From contig NZ_RQWN01000003.1 of the NCBI RefSeq assembly GCF_003977755.1, positions 1 through 64,000 on the forward strand: a DNA stretch of 64,000 nt, read 5' to 3'. The stretch's first letter is position 1, and each line of letters starts with the position of its first letter. Below are positions 44,137-52,506 of this stretch, one piece after another. Both the position numbers and the translations under genes were made by a program. The notes beneath the pieces were generated by a model that was given only the letters and a program-made list of their open reading frames with translations, did not search any database and was not told where the DNA came from. This stretch comes from Haloterrigena salifodinae. GTDB taxonomy: Archaea; Halobacteriota; Halobacteria; Halobacteriales; Natrialbaceae.

Positions 44137-44544
44137 CTCGACTCGAATCGCCGACCGAACCGACGACGGCGAACCGCGTCACTCGAGGCACAGTGGCTGT
44201 TTTCTCGCGGGACGATTCGGTTTGAACGACTCGCGACAATCGGTGAGCAGGGACGAGACGACGCTACCAGTGCGTCGGAGCGATTCCAGCTCCGCAAAAT
44301 CGGTTTCGAGAGAGATATTCTTACATTACCGACGGGGGACTATCTTAACAAACGAGTGTCCATAATACGTCATTGGAAACCAGTTCCAGGCGTCTCGTGG
44401 TAGAGAATGGAGCGGTTCGAGCGACGCGTCGAATCCGAACGGCAGCCACAGCGAGCGGCCTGAATCGGGTTGGAGAAATAGACAGGAACCTGACCGTTTC
44501 ACTGACTGCAACGAGCCCTCTACCCGCCGAGACGAGTAGTGTAT
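44137..44544. other. Gene-free region
   Basis: About 400 bases between the winged-helix gene and the decayed ParB-like gene. Short frames only, with Arg/Ser-rich translations. An AT-rich segment near 44315-44345 may be a remnant promoter. Confidence 0.45.
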
Positions 44545-44547
44545 CGA

Positions 44548-45010
44548 ATGCAAGAGCGTCATCGCTACTGGAATGGACACCGTTTCGAGTGGAAGGAACT
44601 GGACGCTCTCAAGCCTCACAGATGAGCCGACAGTCCAGCGTGCGGCATCCGGAGCGCATCAAGTCCGTGGCGGCGAGTCGCCGCCGGCGACCGGGATCGA
44701 ACGCTCGACCCCCAACTCGAGGAGATCACGATCAGGATCGGACGGGACGGCGCGCTGTTGCACGCCGTCCGGGCGATCACCGGCTGGCCATTGCCAAGCT
44801 GCTCACCCTCAAGCGATTCCGGTCCTCGTCCGCCGGCGACACGCGCGGTGGTAATCGACTCGCGAGGATCTCTCGACCGGGACGCGGCGCCCGGAACAGA
44901 CCGACCGGGCGCGAACGCACCTCGAGCACCCCGATATCTGCGACCTGCGTTCGTTCGAACCGCCGGTCGACGGGCACGATGCCGGCATCGAACGAGTGAG
45001 GCGGATCGGG
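44548..45010 (+). pseudogene. Broken ParB-like (DGRHRLAIAK) gene
   Basis: From an ATG at 44548 one frame reads QERHRYWNGHRFEWKELDAL, meets a TGA after KPHR, and continues to LEEITIRIGRDGALLHAV. Other frames then give HRLAIAKLL and AIPVLVRRRHARW, and further on HLEHPDICDLRSFEPPVDGH. Joined, these pieces follow the order of a ParB-nuclease-like protein with an RDG..LL...GRHRLAIAKLL.L..IPVLV..RH core. At least one stop and two frameshifts are needed, so the gene is dead. The family call is by eye. Confidence 0.6.
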
Positions 45011-45214
45011 GTGCAACAGTGGCCCGGCGAATCCGCCTTTGGGAGCACGCAATGAGGCCGTGGGAACTTCCCAACGGCCGGTGGTGGACCGTAATGCGGT
45101 CGCTACCGACTCGCCACGCAGTCGATACCACGAGCAACGATCCGGTAGCGCTCGAGTACCGCGCGGAGGGGAACGCGTAACTATCCGCCCCGAACGTATC
45201 ACCTCGGACAGAGT

Positions 45215-45391
45215 ATGCTCGAGTCTCGAGACGAAGACGTGTTCCGACCGGTGCCCGCCGAAGCGGAATGGGAACCTGAGTCAATGTCCGGCGTCGTCGG
45301 CGTCCGAATCGCGACCAGCGGGGGGGACGGACCGTCGTCCTCGGAGTGGCTCTGGTCCTCGCAGTGGCTGGACCTCGTGGCCAAACGCTGA
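45215..45391 (+). CDS. Possible small protein, 58 aa
   Basis: ATG at 45215, stop at 45391. The product reads MLESRDEDVFRPVPAEAEWE, then a Gly/Ser-rich middle and SEWLWSSQWLDLVAKR. The acidic first half is typical of halophilic proteins, but the gene lies in decayed DNA, so it may be the tail of something broken. I recognise no family. Confidence 0.3.
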   Translation: MLESRDEDVFRPVPAEAEWEPESMSGVVGVRIATSGGDGPSSSEWLWSSQWLDLVAKR

Positions 45392-45638
45392 CCCGTTCGT
45401 CGTCGAGCAGTCTTCGTCCGGTTCGGCGTCGGCTCAGCCGGATTGGGAAGGCTGGATGATCGCCGACGCTCTCGTTCCGAGCGCAGCGTTTCCGGACGGT
45501 TGTCCGCGGTCGGTGGCGTACGAGAATCGATGGCCCGGAGTACACTCTCGTCGCGAGGCTTGGCGGTTGTGCTGGCTTGTACGTTTGAAGGGAGATCGAC
45601 TCGAGTGCGTTCGAGAGAGACTGGCTCGAGTTGAAGAG
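45392..45638. other. Gene-free decayed region
   Basis: Between the possible 58-aa gene and the tRNA-Val cassette. Frames are open, but the translations are Arg/Ser-rich and match nothing I know. Confidence 0.4.
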
Positions 45639-45803
45639 TGGCTCGGGTGGGTTCGAACCAGAATCAGACATGCTCGCTACGCTGCGCGCGACTGATAGGG
45701 TTCGAACCATGCCGAGACGTGCTCACTACGTTGCGCGCGTCTCATCTAATTCGAACCGCCCTCGATCCACGTACCTGCTGCTCGTGAGAGTGCTCGCAGC
45801 AGG
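45639..45803. repeat. tRNA-Val tail cassette with tandem units
   Basis: Direct tail copies at 45639-45659 and 45698-45709 and an inverted-type copy at 45749-45766 are separated by two hairpins (ATCAG/CTGAT and GAGACG/CGTCTC). The hairpin loops are related, GCTCGCTACGCTGCGC and GCTCACTACGTTGCGC. A perfect 8-bp hairpin (CCTGCTGC, 14-base loop) at 45774-45803 ends 3 bases from the tRNA. Confidence 0.8.
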
Positions 45804-45806
45804 AAG

Positions 45807-45880
45807 TGGGCTCGGGCGGGTTCGAACCACCGACCTCGGCCTTGTAAAGGCCGCGTCATGACCAGCTAGACCACGAGCCC
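45807..45880 (-). tRNA. tRNA-Val(TAC)
   Basis: Minus-strand cloverleaf with acceptor GGGCTCG/CGAGCCC, anticodon loop TTTACAA between GGCC pairs (anticodon TAC), and T loop GTTCGAACC. Discriminator base A. Confidence 0.95.
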
Positions 45881-45941
45881 GCATCCGAACCAAATCACCC
45901 CGTCCGAATAACCTTTACTTTCTCGCGCTCGAGGATCGATC

Positions 45942-46436
45942 ATGGCCCTCGAACGCGTCCAGAAGGTCCTCCTGGCGGTTGCAGCCGTCGGCGTGGTCGC
46001 CATGCTCGTTCTTCAGATGGGGCTGGTCACGCCGCCGTGGACCGAAGACGAGGGCACCGTCCGCGTCGTCGACGGCGACACCGGCGCGGAGCTCGCGACC
46101 GTCGACGTCGAGGTCGCGGACACCCTGAACGAACGCCACACCGGGTTGAGCGACCACGAGTCGCTCGCGGACAGCAAGGGGATGCTGTTCGTCCACGGCG
46201 ACGAGGACGAGCGAACCTACGTGATGCGGGACATGGACTTCAACATCGACATCGTCTTCGTCGGCGCCGACGGCGAGATCACGGCGATCGAGCACGCCCG
46301 CGCGCCCGAAGCCGGCGAGGACGGCGAGAATCTCGAGTACTCCGGCGAGGCGAAGTGGGTTCTCGAGGTGCCCCGCGGCTACGCCAACGAGACCGGAATG
46401 GAGACCGGCGACGAGATCGAAATCGAGTACGAGTGA
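45942..46436 (+). CDS. DUF192 protein with N-terminal membrane anchor
   Basis: 164 aa. A helix at residues 8-26 (VLLAVAAVGVVAMLVLQMGL) anchors an extracytoplasmic DUF192 domain: VEVADTLNERHTGLSDHESL, the GMLFVHGDEDERTYVMRDMD core and FNIDIVFVGADGEI, ending VPRGYANETGMETGDEIEIE. All conserved parts of the family are present. Its biochemical role is not known. It reads towards the ABC transporter gene 79 bases away and could share its transcript. Confidence 0.85.
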   Translation: MALERVQKVLLAVAAVGVVAMLVLQMGLVTPPWTEDEGTVRVVDGDTGAELATVDVEVADTLNERHTGLSDHESLADSKGMLFVHGDEDERTYVMRDMDFNIDIVFVGADGEITAIEHARAPEAGEDGENLEYSGEAKWVLEVPRGYANETGMETGDEIEIEYE

Positions 46437-46514
46437 GACGACGACCGATCCCCGAAGACCACCGTTTCGATTCGTAGCAAACCCTTATTGGCGGCCGACC
46501 CGGACTCGAGGACA

Positions 46515-48467
46515 ATGAGCGGGAGTGGCGTCGACTGGGAGGAGGACGACCCGTTCGAGGAACAACGCGAGGAGATCGAGAACCCGATGAAGCGGCTGCT
46601 CCTCGAGTACGGGCGCAACTACACGTTTCAGGCGACCGTCGGCGTCTTCGCGAGTATCTTCGCCCGAATCCTGGATCTGCTGCCGCCGATCATGCTGGCG
46701 GTCGCGCTCGACGCCGTCTTCCGCGGCGAGGCCGGCTACGCGGAGTCCCTGCCCTTTGGCGGCGACCTGATCGCGCCGTACATTCCCGCGACTCAGGAGG
46801 GACAGTTCTACCTGACCGTCAGCGTCATCGCCGCCGCCTTCTTCTTCGGCGCGGCGTTTCACTGGCTGCGCAACTGGGGGTTCAACGCCTTCGCCCAGAA
46901 CATCCAGCACGACATCCGGACCGACACCTACGACAAGATGCAGCGGCTGAACATGGACTTCTTCGCGGACAAGCAGACCGGGGAGATGATGTCCATCCTC
47001 TCGAACGACGTCAACCGTCTCGAGCGATTCCTCAACGACGGGATGAACTCCCTGTTCCGGCTGGCGGTGATGGTCGTCGGCATCGGCGCCATCCTCTTCG
47101 CCTACAACTGGCAACTCGCGCTGGTGGCGCTGCTTCCGGTACCGCTGATCGCCGGCTTCACCTACCTGTTCGTCAGGATCATCCAGCCCAAGTACGCCGC
47201 CGTCCGCTCGACCGTCGGCAAGGTCAACTCCCGCCTCGAGAACAACCTCGGCGGGATCCAGGTGATCAAGTCGAGCACCACCGAGGACTACGAGTCCGAG
47301 CGCGTCGAGGACGTCTCGCAGGATTACTTCGACGCCAACTGGGACGCCATCGAGACCCGAATCAAGTTCTTCCCGGGGCTGCGCGTCCTCGCCGGCATCG
47401 GCTTCGTCGTCACGTTCCTCGTCGGCGGTCTGTGGGTCTTCCGGGGGGCACCCGGACCGTTCACCGGCACCCTGAGCGAAGGCGAGTTCGTCGTGTTCAT
47501 CCTCTACACGCAGCGCTTCATCTGGCCGATGGCCCAGTTCGGGCAGATCATCAACATGTACCAGCGCGCCCGCGCCTCCTCGGCGCGGATGTTCGGGCTG
47601 ATGGACGAACCGAGCCGCGTCGCGGAGAACCCGAACGCGACGGAACTCGAGGTGACGGAGGGCCGCGTCTCGTACGACGACGTCACGTTCGGCTACGACG
47701 AGGACGAGACCATCGTCGAGGATGTCGACTTCACCGTTGCCGGCGGCGAGACCCTGGCGCTGGTCGGCCCCACGGGGGCGGGCAAGTCGACCATCCTCAA
47801 ACTCCTCTTGCGAATGTACGACGTCGACGAGGGGGCGATCACCGTCGACGGCCAAGACGTCCGAAACGTCACCCTCGAGAGCCTGCGCGAGTCGATCGGC
47901 TACGTCAGCCAGGACACGTTCCTCTTCTACGGCACCGTCGAGGAAAACATCACGTACGGCACGTTCGGCGCCGACCGCGAGGACGTGATCGAGGCCGCGA
48001 AGATGGCCGAGGCCCACGAGTTCATCGAGAACCTCCCAGACGGCTACGACACCGAAGTCGGCGAGCGCGGCGTGAAACTCTCGGGCGGCCAGCGCCAGCG
48101 CATCTCCATCGCGCGGGCGATCCTCAAGGACCCTGAAATTCTCGTCTTGGACGAGGCGACCAGCGACGTCGACACCGAGACGGAGATGCTGATCCAGCGT
48201 TCGATCGACGACCTCGCAGCGGACCGAACCACGTTCGCCATCGCCCACCGCCTCTCGACGATCAAGGACGCCGACCAGATCCTCGTCCTCGAGGGCGGCG
48301 AGATCGTCGAACGCGGTGGACACGAAGAACTGCTCGAGAACGGCGGGCTCTACTCGCACCTCTGGGGCGTCCAGGCCGGCGAGATCGACGAACTGCCACA
48401 GGAGTTCATCGAGCGCGCCCAGCGCCGGCAGGCCCGAACGGACGTGAGTACCGACGACGACGATTGA
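46515..48467 (+). CDS. ABC exporter, fused membrane and ATP-binding domains
   Basis: 650 aa from the ATG at 46515. A type IV exporter half-transporter: six helices at about 40-350, with the coupling region NIQHDIRTDTYDKMQRLNMD, then the nucleotide-binding domain at 385-620. This has Walker A LVGPTGAGKSTILKLLLRMY, Q loop GYVSQDTFLFYGTVEENI, signature LSGGQRQRISIARAI and Walker B ILVLDEATSD. It probably works as a homodimer exporting lipids or drugs; the substrate is unknown. A 703-codon frame on the opposite strand is a shadow. Confidence 0.92.
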   Translation: MSGSGVDWEEDDPFEEQREEIENPMKRLLLEYGRNYTFQATVGVFASIFARILDLLPPIMLAVALDAVFRGEAGYAESLPFGGDLIAPYIPATQEGQFYLTVSVIAAAFFFGAAFHWLRNWGFNAFAQNIQHDIRTDTYDKMQRLNMDFFADKQTGEMMSILSNDVNRLERFLNDGMNSLFRLAVMVVGIGAILFAYNWQLALVALLPVPLIAGFTYLFVRIIQPKYAAVRSTVGKVNSRLENNLGGIQVIKSSTTEDYESERVEDVSQDYFDANWDAIETRIKFFPGLRVLAGIGFVVTFLVGGLWVFRGAPGPFTGTLSEGEFVVFILYTQRFIWPMAQFGQIINMYQRARASSARMFGLMDEPSRVAENPNATELEVTEGRVSYDDVTFGYDEDETIVEDVDFTVAGGETLALVGPTGAGKSTILKLLLRMYDVDEGAITVDGQDVRNVTLESLRESIGYVSQDTFLFYGTVEENITYGTFGADREDVIEAAKMAEAHEFIENLPDGYDTEVGERGVKLSGGQRQRISIARAILKDPEILVLDEATSDVDTETEMLIQRSIDDLAADRTTFAIAHRLSTIKDADQILVLEGGEIVERGGHEELLENGGLYSHLWGVQAGEIDELPQEFIERAQRRQARTDVSTDDDD

Positions 48468-48709
48468 TCGGCGCGAGGGCGATTTCGCTCTCCGGCCAGC
48501 GGCGCACCGTCGCAAGGGTAGGCGTCTCCGTCCTCGCCTCCGATACCGCCGAGACGCCCGACGCGCCGCTCGAGGCGACCGTCGAGACAGTCGCAACTGG
48601 CAAAAGTGGCTCGTTCGCTCGCACGCTGGTCACTCTCCGCTGAAAAGTACTAGCGATACCTCCTCCTTCTTGTCTCGGTCTCGAGCGACCGGTTCCGCTT
48701 CGAACGCGC

Positions 48710-49054
48710 TCAGAACGACTCCTGTTCCTCTTGGTCGTCCTGGTCCGGCGCACCCTCGTCCTGTCGCTGTTCGCCCGACGCGGGCGGGGTGCGGTCGCTG
48801 TAGTTCTTCCGTCCGATCGCCTCGTCGCCGACCATGTTCATGATCGCCGTCTCGACGTCACCGTAGTCCTGATACTCTTCCTGATTGAGCGGCCCGATGA
48901 GCTCCTCGAGGGTCGTCGTGTTCCCCTCCATTTCGATCTCCTCGTCGCCGTAGCGCTCCATCAGTTCGTCCTCGCTCAGCGGGTAGTCCGCAGACTCGAG
49001 GTCGTCGCCCAACTCGCCGAGGTCGACGCCGAGCTGTCGGTCGTCGTTGGTCAT
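48710..49054 (-). CDS. DUF5789-family acidic protein
   Basis: 114 aa from the ATG at 49054. It reads RQLGVDLGELGDDLESADYP, then YGDEEIEMEGNTTTLEELIG and NQEEYQDYGDVETAIMNMVG, a pattern I recall for DUF5789, a small haloarchaeal family. The C-terminal 35 residues are polar and disordered, rich in Gln, Glu and Asp. No function is known. It diverges from the creatininase-family gene. Confidence 0.75.
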   Translation of the reverse strand: MTNDDRQLGVDLGELGDDLESADYPLSEDELMERYGDEEIEMEGNTTTLEELIGPLNQEEYQDYGDVETAIMNMVGDEAIGRKNYSDRTPPASGEQRQDEGAPDQDDQEEQESF

Positions 49055-49210
49055 GGACGGCAATTACCCGCACCGCCAGAAACCGGTTGGCCCTGCGTTC
49101 GCCACCGGAACCGCACGGCAGAGCGGCGCATCGGTCTCGAGCGCGCCGAGAGTGCACCGGGAACCGACGGTTCCGAGAGTTTCATGTCCGCCCCACGGGA
49201 GTACTCGCGC

Positions 49211-49951
49211 ATGGACCTACGCGACGCGACGTGGACGGACGTCCGCGACTGCGAGACGGAGCTGGCGGTCGTCCCCGTCGGCAGCACGGAACAGCACGGC
49301 CCCCACGCCCCCCTCGGGACGGACGTCGTCGCCGCGGAGGCGGTCGCCGACGCCGGCGTCGAGCGCGTCAACCGCGAGGTCGTCCGCGCGCCCGCCATCC
49401 CGGTCGGTATCGCCGAAGAACACCGGCAGTTCCCGGGGACGATGTGGGTTTCCGAGGACACCTTTCGGGACTACGTCCGCGAGGCCGTCGAGAGCCTCGC
49501 CCACCACGGCTTCGATCGGGTCGTCATCGTCAACGGCCACGGCGGCAACGTCAACGCCCTGTGGGAGGTCGGCGGCCGAATCACCCGCGACGGCGACGCC
49601 TACGCCGTTCCATTCACCTGGTTCGAGGCCGTCGGCGAGCACTCCGCCGAGATGGGCCACGGCGGCCCGCTCGAGACCGCCCTGTTGCGCCACTGCGAGC
49701 CTGACCTCGTCCGGGAGGAACGGATCGAGGAGGCCCGTGACGGACGCGCCAAGAGCTGGGGCGACTGGCTGAGCTATACGAATCTGGCCTACGACGCGGC
49801 GGAGTTTACAGAAAATGGCGTCGTCGGCGATCCCGCGGACGGGGATCGGCAACGTGGCGAAGAACTGCTCGAACTGTCGGGGGACGCGTTAGCGCGACTG
49901 CTCGAGGCCGTCGCCGAGCGAGACGTCTCGCGACCCGAGCGCCGGGAGTAA
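49211..49951 (+). CDS. Creatininase-family metal hydrolase
   Basis: 246 aa from the ATG at 49211; an ATG at 49184 adds 9 residues. The metal-binding motifs are intact: VVPVGSTEQHGPHAPLGTD, IVNGHGGNVNALWEV and MGHGGPLETALL. In archaea this family includes ArfB, the formamide hydrolase of riboflavin and F420 synthesis, and also true amidohydrolases. The sequence alone does not decide. MptA and MptD of the related pterin pathway are in the same window but not adjacent. Confidence 0.85.
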   Translation: MDLRDATWTDVRDCETELAVVPVGSTEQHGPHAPLGTDVVAAEAVADAGVERVNREVVRAPAIPVGIAEEHRQFPGTMWVSEDTFRDYVREAVESLAHHGFDRVVIVNGHGGNVNALWEVGGRITRDGDAYAVPFTWFEAVGEHSAEMGHGGPLETALLRHCEPDLVREERIEEARDGRAKSWGDWLSYTNLAYDAAEFTENGVVGDPADGDRQRGEELLELSGDALARLLEAVAERDVSRPERRE

Positions 49952-49996
49952 CGGCGATCGCGGGGCGACGCGAGTCACTCTCGAGCGGCAGCGTCG

Positions 49997-50515
49997 TTAC
50001 TCTTCGTCTTCGTCGGACTCGTCTTCGTCAGCGTCGACTTCCGCCTCCTCTTCCTCGTCTTCCTCGTCTTCTTCCGTGGCGTCCTCGGCTTCGTCCTCGG
50101 TGTCCGCGTCGGCGTCGGTGTCGGGGCCGGCGTCCTCGAGGGTCCCTCGGAGCGCGGGAATCGTCGACGTAAGTTCGCCGACCTGCTCGCCGGCCTCAGC
50201 GATATCCGCGATGGCGTCCTCGAGATTGCCGATCTCTTCCTCGAGATCGTCGGCGTCCTCGAAGGCGTCGGCGCGCTGGCCCATCGTGAACCACTTCTTC
50301 GCGTCTCGGAGGTGCTCCTCGGCGTCGCCGGCGTTCAGCGCGGAGTTGAGCCCGTTGAGCACGCCGAGGACGTTGTCGGCGTCGGTCTCCCAGACGTCGT
50401 CGGCATCGGGCAGCGCGGCCCAGCCGTCCTCGAGCGAGGATTCGACGTCTGCGCGCATCTCGTTGGCGGCCTCGCCGAACAGTTCCTCGTCGTCGCCGAA
50501 TGTCGCTTGGCTCAT
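49997..50515 (-). CDS. DUF5790-like acidic helical protein
   Basis: 172 aa. The first 115 residues are helical (DDEELFGEAANEMRADVESS, VLGVLNGLNSALNAGDAEEH, HLRDAKKWFTMGQRADAFED) and match a haloarchaeal family I recall as DUF5790. The last 55 are almost pure Glu and Asp. The composition is extreme even for a haloarchaeon. It has its own promoter in the 277-base region before mptD. Function unknown. Confidence 0.72.
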   Translation of the reverse strand: MSQATFGDDEELFGEAANEMRADVESSLEDGWAALPDADDVWETDADNVLGVLNGLNSALNAGDAEEHLRDAKKWFTMGQRADAFEDADDLEEEIGNLEDAIADIAEAGEQVGELTSTIPALRGTLEDAGPDTDADADTEDEAEDATEEDEEDEEEEAEVDADEDESDEDEE

Positions 50516-50792
50516 AGCTCACCCTTCACGGGGGCTGGGGTTAAAAGGTCGCCCGAAAGTGAAAGTGAAAACCGACTCGAGCAAGTCGATATCGCCCGAA
50601 CGGCGACGAGATTTCGAAAGGGAGGTGATTCGAACCCTCGGCGGAACAAGAATGAGAATACGCGGTCGAACGAATCGGCACTATCGGCCAGTAGAGACGG
50701 AAACGGTCCCGTTCCCTATTCGGCCAACCGACGTCGCGATCGCGTCCGCTCGCATCGCAATCCCCTTCCCGACCGCACTCGAGCATCCGCGT

Positions 50793-51155
50793 ATGACCGA
50801 CAGCGACCCCACTGACGCCGAGGCCGCCTGCTTCGAGGCCGGCATCAAGTTCGGCACGCTCTACCACCAGTTCGCCGGGACGCCCGTCGCGCCGGCCAGC
50901 GCACCCAGCCTCGCGACCGCGATGGAGGAGGCCATCGAGAACCAGCCCCACTGTACGGACGTCACCGTGGACGTTCGCACCGAGGCGCTCGAGGCCGAAC
51001 TCGCCGACTCGGCGGCCGATTACACCGAACTGACTGGACGCTTCCTCGAGGTCGAGATCGTCGTCGACTACGAGGGCTGTGAGGTGGTGACCCGGATGGA
51101 GATGGACGAGGGCTATCCGCTGATGCGAGTCGAATCGGTTCGCGGTCGCGACTGA
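50793..51155 (+). CDS. mptD: Dihydroneopterin aldolase MptD
   Basis: 120 aa. The archaeal MptD family (formerly DUF372) cleaves 7,8-dihydroneopterin to 6-hydroxymethyl-dihydropterin. The family start is clear: AEAACFEAGIKFGTLYHQFA, then GTPVAPASAPSLATAMEEAI, ENQPHCTDVTVDV and the C-terminal EIVVDYEGCEVVTRMEMDEG. It serves the same pathway as MptA (4852-5784). The ATG at 50793 follows CGCGT, typical of leaderless starts. Single gene. Confidence 0.88.
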   Translation: MTDSDPTDAEAACFEAGIKFGTLYHQFAGTPVAPASAPSLATAMEEAIENQPHCTDVTVDVRTEALEAELADSAADYTELTGRFLEVEIVVDYEGCEVVTRMEMDEGYPLMRVESVRGRD

Positions 51156-51631
51156 TTCCGGGAGCGAGCGGACAGATACGATCGACGTTCAGTCTTACCG
51201 CTCGTCGAACAGTGGGATCGAGAACTATCGTACCGAAACGAAGCGTTCTGCTATCGTGGCAACGGGGAATTGCCGCCCCCTCCCCAGCCGATTTCTGCTC
51301 ACGGGTGCGAAGCACCCTCTGCTCACGGCCACCGGCCGTTCGCACGGTATGCGAGACCGGAGGTCTCGCACTATTCGCATGGTTCGCGGAACCGTCGATT
51401 CCGCGCTAACGCTCGTTCCCACAGGTCACTCGCTCATCCCTCGCGCGTAGTCGTCGCCGCGCCTTCGCATTACTCAGGCGCGCCGTCAGCACGCGCCCCC
51501 GAAACGCCGGTTCTCGATCGAGTGGGAGCCGAGCGGACAGTAGCCGTCGCCGTTCGGACCGTATGCTACTACCGACCGAACTGCCGAGGAACCGCATGGT
51601 ACTTATCGACGCTTTCCCTTCCACCGAACGA
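51156..51631. other. Gene-free region containing hairpin array
   Basis: Between mptD and the Azf-like gene. No gene is visible. The middle holds four consecutive perfect hairpins (51303-51393), described separately, and the end supplies the promoter for the following gene. Confidence 0.5.
51303..51393. repeat. Array of four short perfect hairpins with three-base loops
   Basis: GGGTGC-GAA-GCACCC (51303-51317), ACGGCC-ACC-GGCCGT (51325-51339), TGCGAGACC-GGA-GGTCTCGCA (51350-51370) and GGTTC-GCG-GAACC (51381-51393). All stems are perfect, and the loops are three bases each. Similar GAA/TTC triloop hairpins occur in the tRNA-Ile and tRNA-Phe cassettes. Confidence 0.75.
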
Positions 51632-52381
51632 ATGGCACAGTCAGTCCTGCTTACGGGGGCTGCGGGGCGGGTCGGAGAGGCCATCCTCGGCGGCCTCGCG
51701 GACGACTACGAGTGGCGGTTGCTGGATCGGGATCCGCCGACGGAGGACTATCCCGGCGAGTTCGTCGTCGCGGATATCACCGAGGACGAGACCATCCGCG
51801 AGGCAATGGAGGGGATCGACGTCGTGCTCCACCTCGCGGGCGACCCCCGAAAGACGGCGCCGTGGGACAGCGTCCTGACGAACAACATCGACGGAACCCA
51901 GACGGTCTTCGAGGCCGCCGTCGACGCCAGCGTCGAGAAGGTCGCCTTCGCCTCCTCGAACCACGCCGTCGGCCACTACGAAACCGACGAGCGCACGCCC
52001 GAGATGTACCGGGCCGAGGACGACTACCTGCTCGACGGAACCGAACAGCCCCGGCCGGGCAACCTCTACGGCGTCTCGAAGGTCGCCGGCGAGTCACTCG
52101 GTCGCTACTACCACGACGAGTACGGCATTTCGGTGGTCAACGTCCGCATCGGGAACCTCACGGAGAACCACCCGCCGATCGACTACGAGCGCGGCCAGGC
52201 GATGTGGCTCTCCTACCGGGACTGTGCACACCTCTTCGATCGCTGCATTCAGGCCGACTACGACTACGAGATCGTCTACGGTATCTCCGACAACGATCGC
52301 AAGTACTACTCAATCGAACGCGCGAAGGAAGTGCTCGGCTACGAGCCACAGGACAACTCCGCCGCTCACAACGACGACTGA
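51632..52381 (+). CDS. azf: NAD-dependent glucose-6-phosphate dehydrogenase-like SDR (Azf type)
   Basis: 249 aa from the ATG at 51632. Extended SDR: SVLLTGAAGRVGEAILGGLA, VLHLAGDPRKTAPWDS, FASSNHAVGHYETDERTPEM and the catalytic Tyr/Lys of YGVSKVAGESLGRYYHDEYG. It ends IVYGISDNDRKYYSIERAKE. These segments resemble, from memory, the Haloferax glucose-6-phosphate dehydrogenase Azf, an SDR unrelated to bacterial Zwf, used for the oxidative pentose pathway. A uronate dehydrogenase of the same family is the main alternative. Confidence 0.75.
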   Translation: MAQSVLLTGAAGRVGEAILGGLADDYEWRLLDRDPPTEDYPGEFVVADITEDETIREAMEGIDVVLHLAGDPRKTAPWDSVLTNNIDGTQTVFEAAVDASVEKVAFASSNHAVGHYETDERTPEMYRAEDDYLLDGTEQPRPGNLYGVSKVAGESLGRYYHDEYGISVVNVRIGNLTENHPPIDYERGQAMWLSYRDCAHLFDRCIQADYDYEIVYGISDNDRKYYSIERAKEVLGYEPQDNSAAHNDD

Positions 52382-52506
52382 CGGTCGCTGCGAGTCCCTC
52401 GAGCGGCACCCCTCTCGAGTAGCCTCCGCCGGCACGCTCGCGGGGAAAACCGGCAACCGAAACCGGCGGGCCCCGACGTTTTGGTGTCGGCCGCGTCAGT
52501 ACGGCC

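Noticed and set aside
45650-45770. Three extra partial tRNA-Val genes
   Set aside because: Only T-arm and acceptor tails are present, without D or anticodon arms, so they are fragments, not genes.
46485-48596. 703-codon minus-strand frame opposite the ABC exporter
   Set aside because: Shadow frame; the plus strand has all ABC motifs in order.
48731-49210. Long N-terminal extension of the creatininase-family gene
   Set aside because: The extension overlaps the DUF5789 gene in antisense and is not acidic; the family start coincides with the ATG at 49211.
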